A stretch of 64,000 nt of DNA from contig CAJTQL010000008.1 in NCBI GenBank assembly GCA_910578285.1, forward strand, positions 1 to 64,000. The letters are read 5' to 3'. Position numbers and translations under genes: made by a program. Below the pieces are notes generated by a model. It made no database searches. It was not told the origin of the DNA and was given only the letters and a program-made list of their open reading frames with translations. Each line of letters begins with the position of its first letter. The stretch's first letter is position 1. Positions 17,477 through 26,694 of the stretch are shown here, piece by piece. Source of the stretch: an uncultured Helicobacteraceae bacterium. GTDB taxonomy: Bacteria; Campylobacterota; Campylobacteria; Campylobacterales; Helicobacteraceae.

Positions 17477-18349
17477 CTAGAATGCAGCGCCAATGGCGAT
17501 TCCGCTGCGAAATATGCGCGTTTTGGGTGTGTGGACTGACATTTCACCAAGTGTGCTATTGTGCAAAACATCGGTAACATTTATGCGAATTATTTCGCTT
17601 TTTGGGTAAAATTTGACTTGAAAATCCCATTTAACAAAGAAATCTGTGCTTTGTGTCATGTGATAAATCCATTTCACATCGCCATGCAAGCCCCAAACAC
17701 TGCCAACTTTTGCCCAAGCAGCATCATCATCAAAGCCTGCTCGTTCTCTTTTTTCTACGGGAGTAAGCCGCATATAGTCCTCATCGCTACTCATAAATTC
17801 TGTATAACTATTTGTCCAAGAAGTGCCCAATGTGTAGCCTACACTCCATTTAGGCAAAATTAAGTTTCTACCCTCAAGTTCTAGCTTGATTCCCTGATTA
17901 TTGGATAGATTCTTTAATGGAAAAGTAGTTACGTGAGAATCTGCTTCAGTAAAAAATATAGCATTGACATATAAATCTTGCTCTTGTGAGCGAATAATAT
18001 GGTAACCGCCTTGCAAGCCAACAATCAAAAGTACAGTATTTGTGCCGCCTATTGCGCGGTAGGGCATGTTGCTTGCGCCACGCACAAAGGGTGAACCGCT
18101 CATGTCAAACTGTGCACCGCTAGCTGTGTAATTCAGATTCAGCCCAAAGCGCCAGCCTGTGTCAAATTCATACCCGCCTTTGACGCGAAAAGTATGTAAA
18201 TTATTCTGATTCACTTTAGTTTGTTTGTCGCTTGTTTGTAGGTTGAGATATTCAAAGCCTGTTTCAAACATTCCGTAAAATCCGCTATTTATTTCGTTTG
18301 CAAATGCAAAGATTGGCAAAAAAATAGCAAGAAGAAAGTATTTTCGCAT
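17477..18349 (-). CDS. Predicted outer-membrane beta-barrel protein
   Basis: I place the start at the ATG at 18349, after AAAGGAT, giving 290 residues with signal peptide MRKYFLLAIFLPIFAFANE; the open frame extends further upstream without a signal. It ends in RSGIAIGAAF (terminal Phe). Many barrel-like strands are visible (FRVKGGYEFDTGWRFGLNLNYTASG). Its start lies 61 nt downstream of the double-glycine peptide gene, with a strong hairpin between, so peptide and barrel genes may share a transcript. Confidence 0.62.
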   Translation of the reverse strand: MRKYFLLAIFLPIFAFANEINSGFYGMFETGFEYLNLQTSDKQTKVNQNNLHTFRVKGGYEFDTGWRFGLNLNYTASGAQFDMSGSPFVRGASNMPYRAIGGTNTVLLIVGLQGGYHIIRSQEQDLYVNAIFFTEADSHVTTFPLKNLSNNQGIKLELEGRNLILPKWSVGYTLGTSWTNSYTEFMSSDEDYMRLTPVEKRERAGFDDDAAWAKVGSVWGLHGDVKWIYHMTQSTDFFVKWDFQVKFYPKSEIIRINVTDVLHNSTLGEMSVHTPKTRIFRSGIAIGAAF

Positions 18350-18380
18350 GCATATCCTTTCGTGTGAGTCTTGGAGTTGC

Positions 18381-18403
18381 CCCCCGATTGGAGCAATCGG
18401 GGG
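18381..18403 (-). terminator. Strong hairpin between peptide gene and outer-membrane genes
   Basis: A perfect 10-bp stem CCCCCGATTG/CAATCGGGGG with a 3-nt loop, 7 nt after the stop of the peptide gene. No U-run follows on the minus strand. It could be a partial terminator or a 3'-end stabiliser that gives more peptide mRNA than downstream mRNA. Confidence 0.55.
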
Positions 18404-18410
18404 AATTGGA

Positions 18411-18707
18411 TTAGAATAGGAGAGGTGGCAATAGAGGAATAACCTCTTTAACAACTTTGCGGATTTTGCCACGTACCTTCTTCCACTTTAGCCCACCCTT
18501 GACAGCGTCTTGCTCATCAGCAGTAAGCAATTGCACGCCAGCAGATGAAGCGCTAAGCGCACCCGCACTCGCGATTGCAAGCAAATCTGCTTCTTGGCTC
18601 ATCTCGTGTGCCACACTCGGAACAACTTCTGTGTTCAACTCTGCTGCCGACAAAGGCGCAACAACCAATCCTCCAGCAATGATGAGGCTACCTAGAAACT
18701 TCGTCAA
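18411..18707 (-). CDS. Secreted double-glycine peptide precursor with cationic C-terminal tail
   Basis: 98 residues; I recognise no named family. The TTG start at 18707 has AAAGGAG 5 nt upstream. A Sec-type signal peptide (MTKFLGSLIIAGGLVVAPLSA) is followed by an acidic spacer, DLLAIASAGAL, and LTADEQDAVKGG. This repeats the leader of the gene at 1-197 (DLLAxxSxGAL, then L[ST]ADExxxVxGG). After GG come 26 residues starting LKWKKVRGKIRKVVKEV and ending IPLLPPLLF: six Lys, two Arg, one Glu, amphipathic then hydrophobic. That looks like an antimicrobial or membrane-active peptide. Cleavage after GG and activity are inference; no C39 peptidase or ABC exporter is in the window. Confidence 0.72.
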   Translation of the reverse strand: MTKFLGSLIIAGGLVVAPLSAAELNTEVVPSVAHEMSQEADLLAIASAGALSASSAGVQLLTADEQDAVKGGLKWKKVRGKIRKVVKEVIPLLPPLLF

Positions 18708-18756
18708 AATGACTCCTTTTGTGCCTTTTTACAAGGCGAGATTCTGCCCTAAAAGT

Positions 18757-18762
18757 AGTATA
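18757..18762 (-). promoter_or_regulatory. Candidate -10 for the peptide gene at 18411-18707
   Basis: TATACT on the minus strand, 50 nt upstream of the TTG start, in a very AT-rich spacer. No clear -35. Confidence 0.35.
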
Positions 18763-19034
18763 GAATTATGCCTTATATCACCTTAAAAAATTCTTTTGTT
18801 TAATTAGATATTTTAATATTTATATTTTACCCCATATTATAGGGCTAGGTGTGAGTTATTGCATATCAATTGTCGTGTTGCAATGATAGCAGATTGTCAT
18901 GTTGAGCATGAGGAAATATCTTGCCATTGCGAGTCTGCAAAGCAGACAAAACAATCAATGATTCTGTATTACCCAACGTCATGGATTGCTTTGCTTGTAA
19001 TAACAAAAGCAAATTTCCTAGTAAGTTTCTAAAC

Positions 19035-19279
19035 TCCCAACCACAGCACAACGGCTATGCTCGAGCCAAAAGGCATCACATAGACGCAGCGCTGTGGACG
19101 ATTGACATATACAACACATTTAAAAACGTGCAGGGGTTTGGGGGTGAAAGCAGCATTTGGCGCAAAGCAACAAATTAGAATCTCAAAACAAATTTAATGA
19201 TTTGTCATTCTGAAGCCTTTAGATTGAAGAATCTCATGTTGTCAATCATGAGATGTTTCGGCTTTGCCTCAACATGACA
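19035..19279. repeat. Dispersed repeat family B, composite copy 2
   Basis: Starts TCCCAACCACAGC and ends CCTCAACATGACA. The inner part 19176-19279 nearly equals 561-663, and the outer part shares CGGCTATG, TGTGGAC and ATATACA blocks with 487-560. An extra 60-70 bp is present relative to copy 1. The spacer 18708-19426 otherwise holds a degenerate family A copy (from 18923); I see no gene in it. Confidence 0.7.
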
Positions 19280-19287
19280 AAGATTCG

Positions 19288-19370
19288 TCATTGTGAGCTT
19301 ACGCGAAGCAATCAATGATTCTATATTGCCTGACTTCATGGATTGCTTCGGGCACACACCCGCGATGACG
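19288..19370. repeat. Repeat family A, complete copy
   Basis: TCATTGTGAG to GATGACG with inner GCAATCAATGATT and ATGGATTGC arms: the same architecture as 374-453. Confidence 0.6.
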
Positions 19371-19426
19371 AGAGCCAGAATCGCACAAATACTCGCAATG
19401 CAGTTTCAAGGGCAGAAAGCCGCATA

Positions 19427-19714
19427 TCAATCGACAATTTGCGAGCATGTAACGCCCGATTTGCCGCCTCCAACAACGACTCCCGAATTAGAAACGGGGA
19501 TAATCGCCGCTGAAGAAGTACCATTAGAACAGACGTATTCCCGCTCACCACAGCGCACTACCCAGTAGTTGGGGAACAACCAACCTCCCTCATCGACAAA
19601 CACGATGTTTTCCTTTCGACAGCCAATCTCTGCGGCTGTAACTCGGCGCTGATAGTCACAAGCCGAAACCAACAAAGCAACAAAAATTGCAAAGAAAACA
19701 TGTTTTTTCATCAT
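19427..19714 (-). CDS. Small predicted lipoprotein
   Basis: 95 residues with a lipobox, MMKKHVFFAIFVALLVSAC, giving Cys19 or 18 as the acylated residue. The mature part has several more cysteines (GCRKEN, RCGEREYVC, VTCSQ) and a glycine-rich stretch SGVVVGGGKSG. No family recognised. AAAGGAAA lies before the tandem ATGs. It is an isolated gene next to repeat copies. Confidence 0.6.
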   Translation of the reverse strand: MMKKHVFFAIFVALLVSACDYQRRVTAAEIGCRKENIVFVDEGGWLFPNYWVVRCGEREYVCSNGTSSAAIIPVSNSGVVVGGGKSGVTCSQIVD

Positions 19715-19797
19715 TTTCCTTTTGAAAAATATATCATGATAGCAGATAAAGCTTAATTTGTCTTTTTATCGCGAATAGAATCGATAATAGGAACAAA

Positions 19798-20640
19798 TCA
19801 AGAGTTGCACTCCACCCAGACATTATCGAGCAGGCGCACACCCTCGACAATCACAGTCATGACAATCAAACTCGCATTATTTTGTAAAATTTCGACATCG
19901 TTAAGCGCATAATCGACAGCCATGAGATAATCAATCTGCAATGGAGCGAGAATCGCACGCGCCATTGCAAGCAGGCTGCGTGCATCTCTGCTGCCTTTGG
20001 CGATTGCGTCTTCGAGCGCTTTGGTCGCGCGAGCGATTTGGAGCGCTTGCTCATAGCCTTTTTTGCTCAAATACGCATTACGTGAGCTCAACGCTAAGCC
20101 CTTGAAATCGCGCACAATTGGGCAACCCACAATCTCAATGTCCCAAAACCATTCCGCAACCATTTGCCGCACAATCAGAAGCTGTTGCGCGTCTTTGCGC
20201 CCAAAATAGGCTCGATGGGGCTGTACAATATGAAACAAGCGCACAAGCACATCAAGCACGCCATCAAAATGCCCCGGGCGCGCCGCACCCTCAAGCACAT
20301 TTGCCATCGACTTTGGCGCAACAATCTTCACGCCCTCTGCAAATGGGTAGAGTTTCTCTGCATTGGGCGCAAAAACGACATCGATACCCTGTTTTTCACA
20401 CAACGTGCAATCCGTCTCGAGCGTACGTGGATAGCGCGAAAAATCCTCGTTTGCGCCAAATTGTCGTGGATTTACAAACACCGAGACTACGCGGCGCTCG
20501 TTCTCTTTTGCACGTTCCATAAGCGACACATGCCCAGCATGCAATGCGCCCATTGTTGGCACAAACCCGATATCTAAACCCTCTTTGTGCCATTGTTGCG
20601 CAATATTTTTCATTTCTGCGATATTTTGGATAAATTGCAT
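19798..20640 (-). CDS. panC: Pantothenate synthetase
   Basis: Joins pantoate and beta-alanine with ATP to make pantothenate for CoA. 280 residues with the HIGH-like motif TMGALHAGHVSL (about 29-40), VFVNPRQFGANEDFSRYPR, the substrate pocket segment YFGRKDAQQL and the KMSKS-like LALSSRNAYLS. Length and motifs are normal for the family. It lies just downstream of the pseudopilin-like gene (7-nt gap). Confidence 0.95.
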   Translation of the reverse strand: MQFIQNIAEMKNIAQQWHKEGLDIGFVPTMGALHAGHVSLMERAKENERRVVSVFVNPRQFGANEDFSRYPRTLETDCTLCEKQGIDVVFAPNAEKLYPFAEGVKIVAPKSMANVLEGAARPGHFDGVLDVLVRLFHIVQPHRAYFGRKDAQQLLIVRQMVAEWFWDIEIVGCPIVRDFKGLALSSRNAYLSKKGYEQALQIARATKALEDAIAKGSRDARSLLAMARAILAPLQIDYLMAVDYALNDVEILQNNASLIVMTVIVEGVRLLDNVWVECNS

Positions 20641-20647
20641 GGTTTCC

Positions 20648-21316
20648 TCACAGTTCTGTTAATTTGATTTCGATTTGCCCCTTTTTGCTCTCGAGCACAA
20701 TGCGCGCATCGCTACTGACCAAAGCGAGCTTCGATGTGCCGCAATAGATTTGCCCAAGAGAATCAAAATGGAGTGTTTTATGTGTTGCTGTGCAACCCTT
20801 TGTGTTCCACACAAAACGTACATTTGTAATTCCGAATTTCTGCTCGATTTTGAGCCTCTCATCACGAATATCACGACATTCAAGCGGCAAATCACCATAG
20901 TTATACCATGATAGACATTTACCATTGAAAGGATTGCGCGCAATACTTACAAATCCCATAGGTTTATTGTCGATTGAGCCATTTTTACGTGGACGTTTTG
21001 CAAAAATAGAATATGTTGTGCCGATATAGCCCTCAACTTTGTTTGAGATTGTATGGAATTGCAAGCGCCATGCCTGCATTTCTGCAGCATTCACTTCTGC
21101 TTGGGCTTGAGAATCCCAAGCCTGATTGAAATTGCGCAATGCTTGCCTCTCATCTTTGGTCGCGAGATTACGTACAAAGCGCAAATCGTTGATGATTTGC
21201 ATTTTTGCTTTTTTAAGAGAATCATCAGCAAGCTGTGGCAGCACGAATCCAAGAGATAACAGGAGGAGGACAAATAGCATTTCGATGAGGCTAAACGCGT
21301 CAAGTGCTCTATTCAT
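20648..21316 (-). CDS. Pseudopilin-like protein with prepilin N-terminus
   Basis: About 222 residues from the ATG at 21316: MNRALDAFSLIEMLFVLLLLSLGFVLPQL. The FSLIE-hydrophobic stretch is the type II pseudopilin/type IV prepilin signature, with Glu5, but the residue before the cleavage site is Ala rather than Gly. The rest (for example the pairing CLSWYNYGDLPLEC) looks extracytoplasmic. No other pilus or type II secretion gene is nearby. Its start overlaps hefC by 8 nt, so it is coupled to the efflux operon; any functional link is unclear. Confidence 0.7.
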   Translation of the reverse strand: MNRALDAFSLIEMLFVLLLLSLGFVLPQLADDSLKKAKMQIINDLRFVRNLATKDERQALRNFNQAWDSQAQAEVNAAEMQAWRLQFHTISNKVEGYIGTTYSIFAKRPRKNGSIDNKPMGFVSIARNPFNGKCLSWYNYGDLPLECRDIRDERLKIEQKFGITNVRFVWNTKGCTATHKTLHFDSLGQIYCGTSKLALVSSDARIVLESKKGQIEIKLTEL

Positions 21317-24300
21317 AGAGTTTGCGCAACCGCGAATCAAGCGGGTCAATCAGGCGATAGAGAATCGGTACAACCAAGAGGCTTAAGAACATCGCAATCA
21401 AAAGCCCGCCAATGACGGTGATTCCAAGAGGCGATTTGAATGCCGAGCCTGCACCGCTGCTGCTTGCAAGCGGAATCATACCAAACACCATTGCAAGAGT
21501 GGTCATAAGAATCGGACGCAAACGTTCTTTGCCTGCAAGCAAAATCGCCTCGTGGTGCGCGATTCCTTTTTTGACATACGCATTTGCAACATCGATAATC
21601 AATGTCGCATTTTTGCCCACAAGCCCCATGAGCAGCATGAGCCCCATGAGGCTAAAGAGGCTAAGGTTCGCACCAAATAGCCACAGCCCCAAAAAAGCGC
21701 CCGTGAAACTAAGCGGCAGTGTAATCATAATGATAAATGGTTGCAAAAGCGATTCGTATAGACTCGCGAGAATAAAATAAATCAAAACTGCTGCAGTGAG
21801 CATTGCGACAATAAAGGCAGCAGTTGTCTCTTGCAAAAAGCGTCCATAGCCCTCGATGACATAGTGCGCCCTGCCTGCCAGCCAGCCATTTTCGCCGCTC
21901 GCATGTTGCTCGACAAAGCTCACGGCATCGCCAAGCGTGAAATCGGGCAAAAAGTTTGCGGCAACAGTGATGCTATGCTGCCTATCATAACGTTTAATTG
22001 CCGTAATGCCCTCATTTTCTTCAAAACTCACGAGTCCTTCAAGAAAGATTGTTTCATTTTTTGCATTGCGCAATTGTACTGCATGCAGATTCTCAAGATT
22101 TGCGCGATTCAAATCGGCATTACGTAAAATAATATCATATTCCTTGCCATGTTCTTTATAGATTGAAATCTCTTGCGCGCCACTAAAGGCATTGCGCAAT
22201 GCAAGCGCGATGTCAAATGCGCTAATCCCCAACCGATTGGCTTCGGCTCTGTCGACACGTAATGTGATTTGTGGCTTTCGCGGCTGCACATTGGTATGTA
22301 CATCAGTCATCTTTGGGTGTGCGTCCAAAAGCGCGATGAGCGCTTGGGCAGATTGCTCTAGCGCGGCATCATCATAGGCAGAAATGGCGACTTGCAAGGG
22401 CGAATCATCATCGCCAATGCTAATAGGAGGAATCTCGACAAGGTTAATACGTACATCAAACTCGCTTGCAAAATTTTCAAGTTTCTGACGCAATGTGTTC
22501 ATAATCTGCTCTTGAGGAGGACGCTCTTTGCGGTCGAGCAGTGCTACACGAATCTTTGCTTCATGGATTTTTTGCTCGGCTGTGTAGCCGATGAGTAACA
22601 GGCTATAATCCACACCCTCTTGCTGATTCACCTCATCTTGCACGCTTAATGTCAGCCGCTGCATTGCCTGCAACGAAATGCCCGGTTTAGCGATAATCTT
22701 GACATCAAACTCGCTCTTATCCTCGCTGGGCAAAAACTCGATGCTAAGGCGCAACAACACAAACAAAGACAATAGAAACAATGCAAAAACGCAAAAGAGG
22801 CTTGCAAGTTTGTGTTGCAAAACAAAATGTAATAATGATGTATACGTCTCCTCAAGAGTATCAAAATATTTTTGCGTTGCAACAAAAAAGCGCGAAGGCG
22901 GGCGGTCGCGCAAAAGGCGCGAGGCGAGCATGGGCATGAAGCTTATCACAACGATAAAAGAAATCACGATTGCCACCACCACAGAGAGTCCAAAAGAGGT
23001 GAAAAAGCGTCCCACGATTCCGTCCATATCGGCGATAGGCAAAAACACGGCAAGCAGCATTGCCGAAATCGCAACAAGTGCGAATAGAATCTCATTCACG
23101 CCCGCGAGCGCGGCTTCGCGCGGTTTTTCTCCGTTTTCGATGCGGCGATAGATATTTTCAACAACCACAATCGCATCATCGATAATGATTCCAATTGAAA
23201 GCGTGATGGCAACCATTGTTACAAGATTGAGGTTCAAACCAAGCAGTTGCATGAGTGCGAATGTCCCAAAAATAGACACAGGAATGCTCAAGGCTGCAAC
23301 AATTGTCATCGTGCTGTTGCGCAAAAACAAAAACACGACAAAAACTGCTAAAAATGCGCCAAAAAGTAAATCAAACTTCACAGCTTCAATCACGGTTTTG
23401 ATATAAGGGGTGCTGTCGCTCACAATCTCAAGCTGATAGCCATGACTTAGCTCAAGTAGCTCGGGATAGAGTGCGCGAACCAAATCGGCAATCTCAATGT
23501 CGTTTGCGCCCGAAAGCTTTTGAATCTCAAATAAGATTCCACTTCCTGCAACGCCCTTCATCAAGCTTGTGGCGCTCAAACCGAGCGCGGAGAAGCTGCG
23601 CGCCTCTTGCAAACCATCTTCAATTGTGGCAAGTTCGCCAAGCGCGACACCATTGCCAACCATGATACTCTGCAAATCAGACAAGCTGTGCACGCTTGAA
23701 TCAGTCAGCAAATCCACCTCATTCTCGGTGCGGACAATCCTGCCGCCGTCAATCTCGACATTTTGCATGCGCACGTTGTTCGCAATATCAGTATAACTTA
23801 AACCATATTTATTGAGTAATGTTGGGTCAGGCAAGATAAAAATCTGCCGTTGCAAATAGCCAACGAGATTCACACGCCCGACACCTTTTAGGCGTTGGAG
23901 CATAGGTTTGATAATATCATTTGCGTGGCTATGGAGTTGCAAGAAAGTCTGCCCGCTCTCCTTTGGCAAGCTCAAAAACAATGAAATCACGGGCGCACCG
24001 CCCACATCGAATTTTTCGATAATTGGCGAATGCACATCGCTAGGAAAGCTCACGGTCGAGACTTTATCGCGAACATCATTTGTCGCTTCTTCAATATTTT
24101 TTTCAAGTTCAAATTCAACAATCACAACACTCACTGAATTAGCACTTGTTGAGGTGATTTTTTTCAAATTGCTAATACCGCTCACGGCTTCTTCGATTTT
24201 ATCTGTTACCTTGCCTTCCACACTCTGCGCATTTGCGCCGGGATAGATTGTGGTAATTGTTACCACAGGAATATCGACATTGGGATAGAGTGAGACACTC

Positions 24301-24389
24301 AAGGAAGCGAGCGCACGGATTCCAAAAAACATAATTGCACACATCGCCATAAAAGTTGCAATGGGATAGTTGAGTGCAAAACGCGACAT
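21309..24389 (-). CDS. hefC: RND-family multidrug efflux inner-membrane transporter
   Basis: 1026 residues, typical of HAE1-type proton/drug antiporters. It has MSRFALNYPIATFMAMCAIMFFGIRAL (TM1) and the porter-domain segment YPGANAQSVEGKVTDKIEEAVSGI. The TM4 region IGIIIDDAIVVVENIYRRIENGEKPREAALAG carries the two adjacent Asp of the proton relay, and a second hydrophobic block near 850-1010 contains GLVGKNATLIIDVAN. It forms a tripartite pump with the neighbouring adaptor and TolC-like genes, in the order hefA-hefB-hefC as in H. pylori. Its ATG overlaps the hefB stop by one base. Confidence 0.93.
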   Translation of the reverse strand: MSRFALNYPIATFMAMCAIMFFGIRALASLSVSLYPNVDIPVVTITTIYPGANAQSVEGKVTDKIEEAVSGISNLKKITSTSANSVSVVIVEFELEKNIEEATNDVRDKVSTVSFPSDVHSPIIEKFDVGGAPVISLFLSLPKESGQTFLQLHSHANDIIKPMLQRLKGVGRVNLVGYLQRQIFILPDPTLLNKYGLSYTDIANNVRMQNVEIDGGRIVRTENEVDLLTDSSVHSLSDLQSIMVGNGVALGELATIEDGLQEARSFSALGLSATSLMKGVAGSGILFEIQKLSGANDIEIADLVRALYPELLELSHGYQLEIVSDSTPYIKTVIEAVKFDLLFGAFLAVFVVFLFLRNSTMTIVAALSIPVSIFGTFALMQLLGLNLNLVTMVAITLSIGIIIDDAIVVVENIYRRIENGEKPREAALAGVNEILFALVAISAMLLAVFLPIADMDGIVGRFFTSFGLSVVVAIVISFIVVISFMPMLASRLLRDRPPSRFFVATQKYFDTLEETYTSLLHFVLQHKLASLFCVFALFLLSLFVLLRLSIEFLPSEDKSEFDVKIIAKPGISLQAMQRLTLSVQDEVNQQEGVDYSLLLIGYTAEQKIHEAKIRVALLDRKERPPQEQIMNTLRQKLENFASEFDVRINLVEIPPISIGDDDSPLQVAISAYDDAALEQSAQALIALLDAHPKMTDVHTNVQPRKPQITLRVDRAEANRLGISAFDIALALRNAFSGAQEISIYKEHGKEYDIILRNADLNRANLENLHAVQLRNAKNETIFLEGLVSFEENEGITAIKRYDRQHSITVAANFLPDFTLGDAVSFVEQHASGENGWLAGRAHYVIEGYGRFLQETTAAFIVAMLTAAVLIYFILASLYESLLQPFIIMITLPLSFTGAFLGLWLFGANLSLFSLMGLMLLMGLVGKNATLIIDVANAYVKKGIAHHEAILLAGKERLRPILMTTLAMVFGMIPLASSSGAGSAFKSPLGITVIGGLLIAMFLSLLVVPILYRLIDPLDSRLRKLYE

Positions 24390-25129
24390 TATGGCGCTCT
24401 CTTTTCGATGAATCCATCGCCAAATGCGCCGCTTACAAGCGGTAAATCAGGGGCGAACGCCTCTGCCTTTGCTTTGCGCGAGCCTGAATCGATGCTTGGA
24501 TAAACTTTTGTAATCGCAAGCGATTGGTTGGGAGCATAGAAAAAGACATCGCCAGCGGCAACCTTGCCAAAATGACTCGAATCAAACTCAATGATGAGCT
24601 TTTTTGCATTGCTTTGCAGCTCAAAAAGTGGTGAATTGAGCGCTATAACGCCGTTGCCAATCTCGGTACTCTTTTTAGTAATCACGCCCGCAAACGGCGC
24701 TTTGAGCGTGAGATTGTCGAGCAACTCTTCTTGCAAAAGCAACGCCGATTGTGCGCGCGCAAGCTCACTAGCAAGCGATTGCGTCTCAAATCGAATCTTG
24801 TCCATTGTGTTGCTATCGATGACAGAGGCGGATTTCTCATAACGTTCCGACTGCAACTGCGCAAATGCATGTTTTGCTTGCAAGGCTTGCATTTGCGCGC
24901 GTGCAATCGCGACTTGCGCCTTTTGCTCTCTATCGCGCAACATCAAAAGCAGCGCGCCTTGTTGCACACAATCGCCCACATCGACAAAGATTGTCTCAAC
25001 AACACCGCTTGCCTGCAACACAAGCGTAGATTGTTGCAAAGCAACGACACTATATGTCGCATAGATTTTTTGCTCGGCGAAGACAAAAGCAAAAACGAGA
25101 ACCAAAAATAAAAGGCGCATGTATTTCAT
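24389..25129 (-). CDS. hefB: RND efflux periplasmic adaptor
   Basis: 246 residues, short for a membrane fusion protein but like H. pylori HefB as I recall it. N-terminal signal (MKYMRLLFLVLVFAFVFAEQK), a split lipoyl domain (GVVETIFVDVGDCVQQGALLLMLRD, then LTLKAPFAGVITKKSTEIGN) around an alpha-hairpin, and a short barrel. It links the inner-membrane pump to the outer-membrane channel. The ATG overlaps the hefA stop (ATGA). Confidence 0.9.
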   Translation of the reverse strand: MKYMRLLFLVLVFAFVFAEQKIYATYSVVALQQSTLVLQASGVVETIFVDVGDCVQQGALLLMLRDREQKAQVAIARAQMQALQAKHAFAQLQSERYEKSASVIDSNTMDKIRFETQSLASELARAQSALLLQEELLDNLTLKAPFAGVITKKSTEIGNGVIALNSPLFELQSNAKKLIIEFDSSHFGKVAAGDVFFYAPNQSLAITKVYPSIDSGSRKAKAEAFAPDLPLVSGAFGDGFIEKRAP

Positions 25130-26493
25130 TCGACAAAATCCTCCAGCTTGCCACCACTAGCAAAAATCATTTGCGCTTTTGCTATTTCATAATCTAAGAA
25201 CGATTCCTCAAAAGACGCACGCGCGGCAACATCTGTCGCTAGAGATGTCAGATATTCAGTATGCGAGATAAGCCCCGTTTGGAACTTCTTTTGTGCATAG
25301 CAATACGCGATTCGTGCAGATTTTGCTTGGGTTTTTGTCCATGTGATTTTTTGGCGCGCATTCTCGAGACTATTTTGGGCAATCTTGATTTTATGCTCTT
25401 GATAGCGTAGCTGATGATGGTATTGCGATTGCGCGCTAAGGTATTCATAGCGCGCTGCCTCGCGCTCTTTTTGCAGCGCGAAAGTGTCGAACAATGGAAA
25501 CGTAATCTGCAACCCAATCGTAGCTTGGACACCATGCAATTCCGAATCGTCAATTGTCAGCGCAAAAGGCAGGGTTGGAAGCTTTGGAATATAAAATTTA
25601 TCAAAATTATAATACCCAGCACGCGCGAATACATCAACTTTGGGCAAATAATTGTACCCACCAATGCGTGCATGCAATGCATTGAGTTGTTGGTCAAACG
25701 CGCGAAGCTCGGCAAGAGGCGATGGCTTGAGGAGAAGCACGGATTCTGTTTGCGTGCCCAAATCTTGCAAAGGCAAGACGATTTGCGAAAAACTAAAGCT
25801 TGGTGCGGGCGTTGTGTCGGGCAATTCGCAAGGGTTAGTTCTGGATTCGGATTTTGACGCTAATAAATCTGCAAAAGGCTTTTGGGTGAGCCATTCAAGG
25901 TTTTCACTATGCGTTTGGGCAAGCAAAATGGCGCTGTTGCGTTGGTAGGCATTTTGGGCAATCTGTGCGCGCAACGCTTCAAGTGCGTCTAAGCCGCTTA
26001 GCCCATTCTCATAGAATCGCTCTAATCGAGCGAGATTTCCTTCCAGCTCGTGTTGTTGTGCGGTGAGTGCCTGCAAGAGACTCTTTGCCTTAAAATAGCC
26101 ATAATAATGTTCAATGACTTGGAGATAGAGTTTTTGGCGCGTGGATTCTTCATCTTCAATACTGCTTGCAACAAGCGATTCTTGCGCCTCTTTGGCAAGC
26201 GTGCTACGGAAGCCATCAAAGAGATTCCATTCAGCTTGCAATCCAAGTGTAAGCGTGCGGTATGACTGAAATACAGAGGGCTGATTAGTCTGCTCAAGCC
26301 CCACGCTCGCCCCAATTTTTGGAAAAAACGCACTCCCTAGTGAATCTTTTTTTGCTTTTTCTTTTTCAATGAGCCAAGCAGACGCCCGCAATGGCTCACT
26401 TTTTTGAACGGCGACAAAAAGCGAACGCAAACTTGCAATTTCTTCAGCAAACGACAAAGCGACACAAACAAGAAAGACTGCCAACGTGCGCAC
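25126..26493 (-). CDS. hefA: TolC-like outer-membrane efflux channel
   Basis: Outer-membrane exit duct of the tripartite pump. About 455 residues from the GTG at 26493, which I prefer to the in-frame TTG at 26499 because AAGGA lies 6 nt before it and the signal then reads MRTLAVFLVCVALSFAEE. It has two OEP repeats of long helices (LGLQAEWNLFDGFRSTLAKEAQ and ATIGLQITFPLFDTFALQKEREAARYEYLSAQ). It is first in the hefABC unit, with a promoter just upstream. Confidence 0.9.
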   Translation of the reverse strand: MRTLAVFLVCVALSFAEEIASLRSLFVAVQKSEPLRASAWLIEKEKAKKDSLGSAFFPKIGASVGLEQTNQPSVFQSYRTLTLGLQAEWNLFDGFRSTLAKEAQESLVASSIEDEESTRQKLYLQVIEHYYGYFKAKSLLQALTAQQHELEGNLARLERFYENGLSGLDALEALRAQIAQNAYQRNSAILLAQTHSENLEWLTQKPFADLLASKSESRTNPCELPDTTPAPSFSFSQIVLPLQDLGTQTESVLLLKPSPLAELRAFDQQLNALHARIGGYNYLPKVDVFARAGYYNFDKFYIPKLPTLPFALTIDDSELHGVQATIGLQITFPLFDTFALQKEREAARYEYLSAQSQYHHQLRYQEHKIKIAQNSLENARQKITWTKTQAKSARIAYCYAQKKFQTGLISHTEYLTSLATDVAARASFEESFLDYEIAKAQMIFASGGKLEDFVE

Positions 26494-26515
26494 AAACAAT
26501 CCTTGAATTTTGCGT

Positions 26516-26521
26516 ATTATA
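26516..26521 (-). promoter_or_regulatory. Extended -10 promoter of the hefABC operon
   Basis: TGTTATAAT on the minus strand, 22 nt before the GTG start, the same form and spacing as at ugd. A repeat A fragment lies at 26560-26615. No operator is evident. Confidence 0.5.
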
Positions 26522-26694
26522 ACATAATTTTGAAATTCTTCAGCTGCAAGCAGCTTCAGAATCGCAGGAATTGAATCGCTTATTGCTACATTCTATGCGC
26601 TTGCAATGACGATGAATATCTTTAGAGATTCTAAAGAAAATTTTGCAAGAGTTTTGCGTTTCAAACAGAACATAAGCCGCTTTTACAATCCTAA

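Noticed and set aside
19293..19568. 91-codon plus-strand frame
   Set aside because: It covers repeat A and the antisense of the small lipoprotein gene.
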